A stretch of DNA of 64,000 nucleotides, from assembly GCA_928724745.1 (NCBI GenBank), contig CAKMXJ010000032.1, positions 186,001 through 250,000 of the forward strand, in the 5' to 3' direction. Both the position numbers and the translations under genes were made by a program. Positions 32,149 to 41,630 of the stretch are shown piece by piece. The notes under the pieces are model-generated. The model saw only the letters and a list, made by a program, of their open reading frames with translations. It was not told the origin of the DNA and did not search any database. Each line of letters opens with the position of its first letter. The stretch's first letter is position 1. The stretch is from Anthracocystis setariae (taxonomy: Eukaryota > Basidiomycota > Ustilaginomycetes > Ustilaginales > Ustilaginaceae).

Positions 32149-33078
32149 GACGATGAACGATTCGACGTCTCGAACAAGAACGCTCTTGAGTCGGAGCTGA
32201 GATGAGGCTTGCTGTTGAGAGGTGGACCTCTCAGGTCGAACCGCCGACTGTGTAGAATGAGGTTTGATCGGTATGTAGAGGATACGCTGCCGCTTTCTTA
32301 TCAGCTGATGGGCGTAGTTTGTCGAAGGCGGAGCGTAGCAAGGTGGTGCTTCATCGATGTAGGTAAGCTACCAAGGATGGCGATATGGAGGCTGCATTTC
32401 AACTTCAGGTGCCGCGCACGGCTCGGTTTCCACATCGGCGCTTTTCTCGGCGTAATTTCACGTCGGCGCGCATTTCTTTCTCCACTTGCATCGCCGATCT
32501 TGTCCGATGGGCACTTGCAGTCCATCCTGATGGCTCTTTCCAGTATCGCATCCTGCTTGCAGCGCAAAACTTGGTTTCGCTGACTCGTCCGTTCATACAC
32601 ACATTGCGTTTGAGACGGCTGATGCGCACGTGAAGCTCGATGCAGCTCACACAAATAAAGTCAAAGGCCAAAGATTGTGCAGAAAGCTGGGCTTACGACA
32701 GCCAAGATGGTGAGCAAGGGGGGTATGTACAAGGTATCCAAAGTGCTTTCCGGCCGGTAAGGATGTGCAGCGGTCAGGCAATTTGCTGTGCTTATGCTTG
32801 ACCGTCAGGTGCGACATCGACTGGCCCTGGAAAGAAGAAGACGTGAAACTGTTGTAGACAGAATCCGGTAGAGGAGGAAAGAGTGTGTAGACGAGTGAAT
32901 GCGAAAAAACTAAAGAGTGTAGATGCAGCAAGCGAATGCGAAGACGATTCGAGATGAGACTGAGCAGATTGTCCGTGAAATGAGGTGGGGCGCCTGGAAG
33001 AGTCTATGGTGCGGCGAGTCGGTGGGGGTGATTTGAGGTGTCGAAAGGGTACCAAATTGGTCCTCAGTTGGGGCCAGT
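32149..33078. other. Upstream region of the HyuB-type gene
   Basis: A 930-bp intergenic region between the HyuB ATG and the stop of the small GPI protein. I see no HyuA sequence and no other gene on either strand. Confidence 0.6.
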
Positions 33079-33843
33079 CTAAAGCAGAGTTGCCATTCCG
33101 GCAACCAGAGCGCCGGCGAAGGCGAAAAGGGCGGTGTTGGCACCGTTCGAGACAGCGGCGTTGTTCACAGATGTTCCGGTTGGCGAGGCGGCGTTGACGG
33201 GGCTGGTCTTGGCGGCGGAGGCGACAGTCTTTGTACCAGCAGAGGTGGCAGCGGCGCCAGTGGTAGAGGCAGCTGGAGCAGCGATGGACGAAGCTCCAGC
33301 AGTAGCGGTGGAGCTCGCTGCACCCGTGGCTCCACTGACGATGGAAAGGGGGACGTCGTTCTTGGTGGTGGCGTTGTGGACGATGTTGATCATGTCGGTG
33401 TACGACGCGATCTCTTGATTCTGAACCAACATCGCGCGCAGACCCGAGTAGTTACCGGGATTCCACGAGCTTGGTACCTCGAAGACGAAGCCACCGCACT
33501 GAGCGCCGTTGGTTCCTGGCTTGCCGTAACCGTTACCGGCGTCGCAAGTGGTCGAGATGGAAGGGACCGTTCCGATGTTGTAGGCGACCTCTGTGTTGTT
33601 GTTGGACATGAGGTCGACCTGGACATTGCCGGAAGAGGGAGGGTTGACCCAGTTGACGGCAACCTGAGACCCTGGCACCCAGTAGATGTAGCATCGGTAG
33701 AAGTCGCAAGCAGGCTCGTTCATAACCAGCTCCGAATTGGGATCCTGATATTGACGGGCCTCGAGCTGGACTGGGCTAGCCGCGACCAGTGCCGACGCTG
33801 CAAGGATAGCAGCTACACCCACAGTCTTTGCGAGGGGAGCCAT
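33079..33843 (-). CDS. Small secreted GPI-anchored protein (Kre9/Knh1-like surface protein)
   Basis: A 254-residue secreted protein. It has a signal peptide (MAPLAKTVGVAAILAASALVAA), then a compact domain with GSQVAVNWVNPPSSGNVQVDLM, FVFEVPSSWNPGNYSGLRAML and paired cysteines (CDFYRC, C..GAQC), as in the Ser/Thr-rich GPI-anchored family related to yeast Kre9/Knh1. A long Ala/Ser/Thr-rich spacer follows, and a hydrophobic tail (ALFAFAGALVAGMATLL) suits GPI attachment. I start at the ATG at 33843 because it opens the signal peptide. The frame is open far upstream but those codons come from CT-rich leader DNA. It is likely a cell-wall or surface protein; its exact role is unknown. Confidence 0.75.
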   Translation of the reverse strand: MAPLAKTVGVAAILAASALVAASPVQLEARQYQDPNSELVMNEPACDFYRCYIYWVPGSQVAVNWVNPPSSGNVQVDLMSNNNTEVAYNIGTVPSISTTCDAGNGYGKPGTNGAQCGGFVFEVPSSWNPGNYSGLRAMLVQNQEIASYTDMINIVHNATTKNDVPLSIVSGATGAASSTATAGASSIAAPAASTTGAAATSAGTKTVASAAKTSPVNAASPTGTSVNNAAVSNGANTALFAFAGALVAGMATLL

Positions 33844-34368
33844 GACGGTATGTATGCTTGTGAAAAAGGAACGATGCACGATGGTAGGAAGGAAGTGAAG
33901 TCCAGGTGTTGCCAAACGAAAGCAGGTGAGAAGAGAAGAGAAGAGAAGAGAAGAGAAGAGAAGGCAGAGGAGGAGGAGGAGGAGGAGTAGGTTGGAAGGG
34001 AGCGTTGATGACGGTGGTGATGGTGGCTTTGAAGCAAATGGCGAAAGGTTATACAATACCAAGAGGATTCCAGGATCGATGATGAGGATCGAAGAAAAGC
34101 GAGGTAGGTCTCGAGGTCCCCGGATGTGAACGAAGGGTGCTGTTCGATTCTCGATGGCCAAAGCTTGATGCTACTGCAACGGTCTAGTGCAGTGCGGTAT
34201 TGTAACCACTCTGTGAAGGAAGGGGCTTTGCTCAGCAGGAAGAGGAGCTTGAATATGAGAATTTTTTGGAAGGGTGCTGAGGATCGCGAGACCCTTTTTT
34301 TTTTTTTTGGCAGTCGAGTGGGAGTCTGAGCAAGACATGCCGCACTCACGCAGGAAAGGTGGGCGAAC

Positions 34369-34400
<32 letters not shown>

Positions 34401-37400
34401 GAAAAAAAATCCCACTAACGGAGACTAGCTGCAACTAGTGCCAAGAGCCACACAGAGAGACAGAGAGGGACAGAGAGACCCAATTGTGGCACTTGGCATC
34501 TTCTTTGGCACTTGGCTGTACATTACTGTAGCTAGCAGCGTACAATACAGTATGAGCCTGGTTGCCCTATGCCTAAGCTGATGCAACCAAGCCGAAAATG
34601 AAGCAGCTCACCGGAAGAAGAAATTTGACCCCACCCGTCCGATGACGTTGGGGGTGGGAATCAGTGGTGCCGAAACACAGGCTGCTGCCATGATTGCAGA
34701 TCGGTGCTTGTCATGCATAATTACCGAGCCAATTCCATTGCCCGACCGTCGAGAGCATCAACCGATTCAACCGATTTCAAACCACCACGGCGGTTTCCTG
34801 TTCATTCCAATCCAGTCCAGTGAAGTGCAGTCCAGTCACGTAAAGTGTGGGTATAATAGACGACGCTTCATTTTTGCAATTAAATTTTTGCAATTTCCAA
34901 AATGTCCTGTAAATTGGTATTCGGAGGTCAAGCATATGTCCGATGCGCTGACGTGCAATTCCGGCCGTCCTGCAGCTTCCGCCACTGTATCTGTATCAGC
35001 GAAGCAAAGACATGGCCACCAAGCAAGCGCATCCAGAACGCCAGGCCAGGGGTTGATGCTTGGCCGTTCTGGACTCGCGCTCTGCATATACTTCAGTGAT
35101 GTTCGTACAAGTTCGTTGCTGGTCCATTGGCTTTGTCTTTTGCATTGTAGCACTTGCGCATTTCTGCTAGACGCTAAGCCTATGCTTCTACGCTTCTGCA
35201 AAAGGGTCGGTTGCATGCAGAGGCGGCTAGATTAGTTGCAGCAAACGGCCGCGGTGAGAAACCAGAAAAAGCCAATCAGAAGCTTCGGTGTCATTTTCAT
35301 CGTAAGCGGCGCAGACACAGGCCTCTCTGACTACGGTGGTACGGTGCGCAGGGGCTTTTGCAGTTTTCGCAAGCGGTCATCGTTTCGAGGTTACACAAAC
35401 GGCTGCATTGTACTTCTCGGCTTGGATCTGACGGGGCTCCGCCGACAGCTGCTATAGCCTTGCTAGCGTGCTGTGCAGCTTGGACCTATGTGTTTGCGTT
35501 GCACAGCTTGGCTCCGATATTCTGGACTGCATTGCCATGCCCAGCGAAGCGGATGCTCAAGTGAGGTTGCTGACTGGCTGGTCGGTCTCAAATTGGACTC
35601 TGTTCGGCGGATGGAATCTCTTGCATTCGCAGGCCACCCAACTGTACTTAGATGTACTCTAGGTTATATTGTTGGTGTGGCTCTTGGCATACATTCAGTT
35701 TGCAGAACCTAGATCTAGCGTGTATACTCGAGCGGCTTGGCCTGCCTCGGTTGCGGCGGACAAGTTCGTCTCGCGCACCTGTCGAGCAAGCCGAGTGTCG
35801 CTCGGTGTCAACCTCTGCCGGCAGTCTCTGCCGGGGGTAGCGTTGGAGTGTGCCAAAACGGCCGGTGGTAAGGGTCAGCTTTTTGCAGACCGAGCCGCCG
35901 AGTTGCAGTTTCAACGGCTGCAACTCCAACATCGTTATGCATGCCATGCCCCCCGCTGCCGAACCAGAACGCTCTCCAAAGCCGCGCAACATTGCGACGC
36001 GGGGGGGTTTTTTTTCAGAAAGTTTGTTTGTTAAATTGTTGCTTGTAACTGCTGAATCTGTACAGATGCATATATTTTATTCATTTTTGTGTGCGAGTGG
36101 GTGAGGGCCGTCTTAGCTCATGTCGTTTGCTCTTGTCAGCCTTGTGCATCCTGTTACACTCGTGCGAACGTGTGACAATTTTTCGGACGACTCTACACAT
36201 CTTCGGCCGGCGGACCTTGCTTCCTCTAGCAGGTCTAGCTTGACTTCCCACCATACCACTTCGTCTGTTTCCTCTTCCGCCTACCACCCTCCCGACCCTC
36301 CTCCCACGCAAGTCAGTAAGCAAATCCGCCGTTGACCGCACCGGCAACCTACCTGAGCAAAGAGCAAGCCATGATTGCTGAAATGACCTGAGCCAACGTA
36401 TGCCATGTAGAGCCAACGCACGTGTAGTACCGGTTTGCATTAATACTGATTTTGGCGTCTGATCTCAGTAGTCGGCTGTGACAGCAACATTGGCTGTTTG
36501 TGATTGCACTCAGCTGAAACTGAAGATTGCAACGATGTGAGGAAGAAACGTATTGACGCCAAGTTAGTTGCAGAACAAAGACGCAAATAAGGTCAAAAAG
36601 AGCGCCGCAAGCCGCACAAAATCTGCTGGACCGTACCTACAGTTGTGCTAAACCGTCAAGAGCAAGAACAGGATTCGGGAAGGATTGATTCTGTATCTCT
36701 GCTCTCGTATAGACTGCTCACATTTCATTCTGTATCTAGTTCTAGCTTGTGAAACGCACGTACCGTGCTGTATGTGTACTGATTCTGCCTAACCTGTCAG
36801 CACCAGCCTGTTGCTCAAACTCTCGCGAGCATCTTTCCGAGACGCTGCGAGGATTTTCGAAGCGATATCGCCGCAGGCTGTCACGCTCGTGTCCAACATG
36901 GCTCCTTATCTCTTGGCTCGCCTGGCATGAAGCTTGGCATGCAGACCCTTATCAGCGATCTTCGCCGTTCTCCCTCTTCCCTCCGCCTAGACCCTTGAAG
37001 CCGGCGGATGTACCGCCCCTTTCAACCACTTTTCCCCCGCCACAGCAGAGATAAGCAATGCGCACTAAGCGAAGGAGTCACCATCAGTAGTATTCCCCGT
37101 CGCTGCATTAGCGTCCATTCTACGATTGTGCGAAGTACAAAAGCCGAAACGTTTCTTATTAGTGAAAAGCAACTCTCATCTTGATTTGCCATGAAACAGC
37201 GATGGTCTAAGCGGTAGGAGAGATCTCGAGGCATCTTGTTGGCCCCACAAGAGATCTGTCTGACAGCGCCCTCTGTCCATATGTTTCTCGGAATGTAGCC
37301 GCTGAAATACATTGATCGACTCTGTCTGGAACCTATAAAACAGGGCCTAAGGAGGCTGTCTTCCACCCCATCCGCACGTACTAGCTCATTCGAATCTCTT

Positions 37401-37442
37401 TTGTCCCCTCTCATCGCTGCTGAGCGCAAACCATCGTCACCA
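33844..37442. other. 3.6-kb region without a convincing gene
   Basis: This is the longest gene-free chromosomal stretch in the window. Its left end holds the CT-rich leader of the GPI protein (on the minus strand), then homopolymer and AAAAG-type tracts (34291-34410). From about 34500 to 37400 the base composition is more AT-rich and no frame has the codon bias or domain look of the neighbouring genes. The right end must hold the promoter of the formate/nitrite transporter. Confidence 0.6.
33927..33987. repeat. (GAGAA)n followed by (GGA)n
   Basis: A pentamer array of GAGAA units (33927-33963) passes into GGA triplets (to 33987). It lies 84-144 bp before the ATG of the GPI protein, so on that gene's strand it is a pyrimidine tract in the leader. 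Confidence 0.85.
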
Positions 37443-38476
37443 ATGTCGCAAATGGTATCGTTGGAACAGGCAACGTGGGCCTGGATCGAGGCGGGCCCTC
37501 GCAAGCACCACATGCCCATCGGCAAACGCTTTGTCAAGGGTATTATGGCCGGGTTCTGTAAGTTGCTTTTCTTCGACTCGGGACCTCTTTGGGCGCAAGT
37601 GCAGAGCTAACCTTGTCTATCTACCATGTAAATATGTCTTCTTGGGTTTCCTCAGTACTCTCTGCCGGAGGCATGCTCGTCCAGATCATGACTGCCAACC
37701 CCTGGCTCGCTACCAACGCCCCCGGTCTGCTCAAGATCCTCCAAGGAGCTGTGTTCCCCGTCGGTCTCGTCATGATCGTACTTTTGCAAGCGGACCTGGT
37801 CACCGGTGAGATGGCCGTTTTCATCATGTCCACGATCAAGCGTCGCGTGCCCTACTGGGCATTCCTCTACGGCTGGGCTATCACATTCCTCGGCAACCTG
37901 ATCGGCGCTCTCTTCTACGCCGCATTCCTCGTTCACTTTTCTGACATTTACACCGATGCCATGGTCACGGGCTCCACCAATATCGCCAATGCCAAGGTTG
38001 CCACCGCCAACTTCCGTCAGCTGTGGCTTCGTGCGATCGGCTGTAACGTGCTCGTCTGCATTGCCGTCTTCCAAGCTTCGCTTGCCAAGGATGTCGTTTC
38101 CAAGGTCGTCGCCAGTTGGTTCCCCATCTTTGTGTTTGTGGCTGCCGGATTCGAGCATGTGGTGGCAAACATGTTTCTGGTAAACGATGCGTTGATGAAC
38201 AAGCATACTCACTTTGGAGTGGGCGAGTACATCTGGAAGAGCATCATCGCCACTTTCTTGGGTAACGTCCTAGGTGCGGCTCTGTTGGCTCTGCCATTGG
38301 TGTATCTACACGGTGGAGATGAATGGGACCCCAGTGAGGGTGTCAGGGCCAAGATGGGCTCTGAGATGAGCGCGACCGCTTCGGTCAACAATGTGACCCT
38401 GCCTGGAAGTGGCAACCAGAGCGCTCGCAACGAAAGGTGGACCAAAGATCTCGAGGCCCAGATCGGTCAGGCCTAG
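37443..38476 (+). CDS. Formate/nitrite transporter (FNT family), two exons
   Basis: A 311-residue channel-like membrane protein. Exon 1 is 37443-37557 and exon 2 is 37656-38476; the 98-bp intron has donor GTAAGT and acceptor CTCAG, and the join keeps frame through GIMAGFLLSAGGMLVQI. Six membrane spans are visible. FNT features include LVTGEMAVFIMS, the GNLIGALFYAAFLV loop region, and AAGFEHVVANMF, which carries the pore histidine. The family moves formate or nitrite across the plasma membrane. The gene ends 94 bp before the left end of the transposon block. Confidence 0.88.
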
Positions 38477-38569
38477 TTAGCATATGTATGGTATTGTACT
38501 CAAATAAATTGACCATGCAAAGAATAGGATAGGACAGAAGCATAGACATACTTGATCTCGTTATCACCA

Positions 38570-38763
38570 TGTCACGCTTTCGCACGAATGTATGCGGTTT
38601 TAGCGTGAATTGAGAGATGGTATTTCGGAAGGTAACCAATCCGGAGCGGAGCATAATTATATACAGGTCAGGTGGCCGTGTATGCGCTTGCACCTGAGCT
38701 GCATGTGAGACACGCGTGAACAAGAAGCTTACTTAAGCAGCGGTCAGGCGTAGACGCCTGACA
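38570..38763 (-). repeat. 3' LTR of the outer gypsy element
   Basis: 194 bp, TG...CA ends on the element strand. It differs from the 5' LTR at one base (C versus T in the TATTTYGGAAGG segment). Confidence 0.95.
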
Positions 38764-38774
38764 CTGCCCCCTCT
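38764..38774 (-). other. Polypurine tract of the outer gypsy element
   Basis: AGAGGGGGCAG on the minus strand directly abuts the 3' LTR, as expected for the plus-strand primer. Confidence 0.7.
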
Positions 38775-38903
38775 AAAGGAAGCAGCTCCGCTGCGAAAGA
38801 ACGGAATGCGGTGACGAGACACGAGAAATGAGACGAGAACAAGAAACAGATCCAAGAGATGCAAGAACGGAACAATGCGGATGCGAAGCCGGAACGGCCG
38901 GAG

Positions 38904-39686
38904 CTAGGGAGGGGCGGAGGGATGCGATGACTGGCGGTTGCGCCAGGCGGTGAGAACGTCCAGGTCGGTAACGGTAGAGGCTGAAACCCATTGGTCACGA
39001 CCAGCGTGACCAAAACGAACAAGGTATTGCAAACCACGCGTTTTCAGAGTGCGTTCTTTGAGGATTTGCGTAACGTGTTGGTGAGGGGCGGTTTGTTGGG
39101 CTGGGGTGTAAATCTCCAAGTGCTGGATCGAGATGACTGGATGGAGGCGAGAGTCGGCAGGCAACTCGAGCTCATAAGCGAGCTCGCTTACAACACGGCA
39201 AATTCGGTAAGGTCCTAGTCGCTGGACTCCTAGGCGACGATCGACGGGAAGATGGCTCTTCGGAACCCCGTAGCCGTCTCCTATGTTGAGCCATACCCAG
39301 TCGCCAACCTGCAGCGACGGGGGAGGCTCGTGAAAGCGATCATAGCGTTGCTTCATGTAAGCTTGAGCCAAGGCGAGGTGATCAAGCGCTTCCTGGCGGA
39401 AAGCGACACGACGTTCTGAGATGGCTAAGTCGCCGGCCGGAGATTGTTGTTGAAGGATGGGGGAATCGTATTGAAGTGCTGTAAAGGGGTCACGCAGTTT
39501 GAGACCATAGAGAAGATCGTTGGGCGCTGCCCCCATCGAAGAGTTGACGCGGTTCCCCAAAAGAAGCTCGACCATTGGCAGATGATTCGCCCAATCGTCG
39601 GACCATGCATTACATAAACCACGAAGTGCCATTTCCACAGATTGGATTGCGCGCTCACTTTGGCCGTCGCTTTTATGGTGAGCCGT
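38904..39686 (-). pseudogene. Outer gypsy pol, third part: integrase C-terminus and chromodomain-like tail
   Basis: This is the last part of the outer pol, ending at a TAG at 38904. It begins just after the inner gypsy insertion and carries the third catalytic residue region of integrase (KSDGQSERAIQSVEMALRG), then a GPY/F-like region, then LKTRGLQYLVRFGHAGRDQW and TVTDLDVLTAWRNR, which fit the aromatic-cage strand and C-terminal helix of a chromodomain. That makes the element a chromovirus. It has no start of its own; it is cut off from the rest of pol by 7.6 kb of foreign element. Confidence 0.85.
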
Positions 39687-40011
39687 TGTCAACGGAGGTA
39701 AGGCCTAGCTTCGGGTTTCGGGTCACAGCTATTCTCGGGTTTCGGCCTGTGACTTGCTTCTGACTTTTTTCCATTCCGAGGCTTAGCCAATTTTTCCGTT
39801 CCGAGGCTTAGCCAGCGGCCGGTCAGCTGACCTCTCCAATTTTTTCGGCTTATCCGGCCGTCTAAGTTCCTTATAAAACCTCACTTTTTGCCACCGCCTT
39901 TTCTCTCTCAACTACGATCTCTCTATTCGATTCCAAGTTCGATCTATCTATCGTCTGCATTGCTTGTCTTGTCGACGCTTCCTCAGCTTCTGCTTCTCTT
40001 ATCCTTTGACA
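39687..40011 (+). repeat. 5' LTR of the inner gypsy element
   Basis: 325 bp with TGTCAACGG...TTTGACA ends. It has a TATAAAA box at 39872-39878, the likely promoter of the element. Two bases differ from the 3' LTR (CACCGCC versus CACTGCC; CTACGATC versus CTACAATC). Confidence 0.95.
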
Positions 40012-40286
40012 GTGGGGGGCCAACCCGGAAACGTTGGTGCCGTAAACCCGCGTTTTCCTAGCTCAACTTGTCTTATCGCGTCCGAATCTCAGCCTCTCGG
40101 TCCCGAACTCAGCTTTTCTGTTTTCCCGCGTTTGAAACCGCATAACTCGTCGATCTCTTCGATCTCTCATTCTTCCCTCTCGCCATAAATCTTCAACCTT
40201 TCGATTTACCTCGTCTTCATTACATAACCAGCGCCTACAATCTCATTGCTCTGCAACTTCTGTTCGTGGTTGTTCTTCGCTCACGC

Positions 40287-41630
40287 ATGAGTGAACCCGA
40301 ACGTCGATCGGAACGCTTGCGAGTGCAGGAAGCTCTTAGGCAATCAGTTGCTATTGCCGAACCAAGACCGCGAAAGACTTCGACTTCTTCTCCAATCTCA
40401 TCGCCGTCCGCGACTACTCTCCCCCAAATCGAGGTTTCGCCTCTTTCTATCACTCCGCCTACGCTCGAAAAGACAACTACTGGGCAGACTGCTTCGTCTG
40501 TCGGCATTATCGAAACCCAGTTACCCGCTGCTCGTCTGCAATCCAATATGCCCGATATCGGTTTCTTCTCAGCATCACCCACGGGCCCCAGCGCCGAGGA
40601 TTATCTCTCTGATTATGAGAAATACCTCATCGAAATGGGCTGGATTGATAACGATGCTGCCGCTTGCAGGGTCTTTAAGACTCGAATGCGTGGTATGGCC
40701 AAAGGCTGGTTTGCTTCCCTCGACGATGATATCAAAAGTTCATGGGACCGGCTCCAAGAAGCATTTCTCAAGCACTTCGAACCCGAAGCTGGTCTGGGAA
40801 CGTCAAATCAAGCGGCTCTCGAGAACTTTCAAGCCCATCTCAACCCTTCTCTGGATCTGGTCCGCGATTCCAAGGTATGGGGCGAGTGGCTGGCCAAGTT
40901 ACTGGAGTTGTCGTCGCAAATCCCAACGGATTATCAACAGCCTGGTCCTCTGGCATACTTAGCCTGGTCTTCATTACCGCCTGAACTTCAATCCATTATC
41001 GAAATCCCTAGGGAGAGAGCTACAGTTGCCGACTTTGTCAATTCTTGCCGAAGGGTTCCTCGTCTGACATATGAAAGGGTTCTCACCGAATTCGATCAAA
41101 GGAAGGAGCTAGCTAAGCAGCTTCGAACGCAGCAGCAGCGAGAAAACGAGCTTAAGAAGGAACTCCGCAAGGAAATCCAAAACGAGCTCTCGGAGATGCG
41201 CAAGACTTTCCCTCCACAGATGCAACTGCAGCTACCGCCATCTCCTCCAATGAATCAAGGCCAATTCGCTCCTTTGCCTGCACCTCAACGTCAATATTTA
41301 CCGCCAAGCCCTCCTCGGGAACAACAGCGTTTTCAAGAGATCCAGCAAATGACCTTCCCCGATACTCCGGAAGGTCGAGCGCAGTACGAAGCAGCCAAAC
41401 GCGATTATGCAGCTCGCCATCCTCGGACTACTTTGCAACCTGCTGCGGACGAGCCCTATCCCCTTAAGCCGGGCACTATGCCCGCGGGATCAGGGGAGTG
41501 CCATCGCTGTGGACTCCGTGGCCACAATTATGGCGAGTGTGCTTCATCGGGTAGGCCCGCCGTGGATCAAGCTGAACAGCACTATCGACGTTCCTATGGC
41601 GCCGCTACTCGGGGTCGGGGAAATCAGTAA
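40287..41630 (+). CDS. Gag protein of the inner gypsy element
   Basis: A 447-residue capsid/nucleocapsid protein from the ATG at 40287 (MSEPERRSERLRVQEALRQ). A retrotransposon capsid core runs over roughly residues 90-270 (MRGMAKGWFASLDDDIKSSW, then FLKHFEPEAG), followed by a charged coiled segment, a Pro/Gln-rich linker and one CCHC zinc knuckle, CHRCGLRGHNYGEC, with spacing C-x2-C-x4-H-x4-C. It ends at TAA 41628, two codons after a slippery heptamer that leads into pol. Confidence 0.9.
   Translation: MSEPERRSERLRVQEALRQSVAIAEPRPRKTSTSSPISSPSATTLPQIEVSPLSITPPTLEKTTTGQTASSVGIIETQLPAARLQSNMPDIGFFSASPTGPSAEDYLSDYEKYLIEMGWIDNDAAACRVFKTRMRGMAKGWFASLDDDIKSSWDRLQEAFLKHFEPEAGLGTSNQAALENFQAHLNPSLDLVRDSKVWGEWLAKLLELSSQIPTDYQQPGPLAYLAWSSLPPELQSIIEIPRERATVADFVNSCRRVPRLTYERVLTEFDQRKELAKQLRTQQQRENELKKELRKEIQNELSEMRKTFPPQMQLQLPPSPPMNQGQFAPLPAPQRQYLPPSPPREQQRFQEIQQMTFPDTPEGRAQYEAAKRDYAARHPRTTLQPAADEPYPLKPGTMPAGSGECHRCGLRGHNYGECASSGRPAVDQAEQHYRRSYGAATRGRGNQ
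41618..41624 (+). promoter_or_regulatory. Putative -1 ribosomal frameshift site GGGAAAT
   Basis: In the gag frame the bases read G GGA AAT, fitting the X XXY YYZ rule for tandem -1 slippage. The gag stop TAA follows after one codon (CAG). After a -1 shift the frame reads AAA TCA GTA AGG and stays open into pol. GGCCC at 41631-41635 can pair with GGGCC at 41661-41665, a possible stimulatory stem. Confidence 0.75.

Noticed and set aside
34181..34230. tRNA-like A-box sequence (GGTCTAGTGC)
   Set aside because: No matching B box or acceptor-stem pairing within tRNA distance; no tRNA gene was found anywhere in the window by eye.
34642..36104. Overlapping frames of 60-200 codons
   Set aside because: They lack domain motifs and the codon bias of neighbouring genes, and several overlap on both strands.
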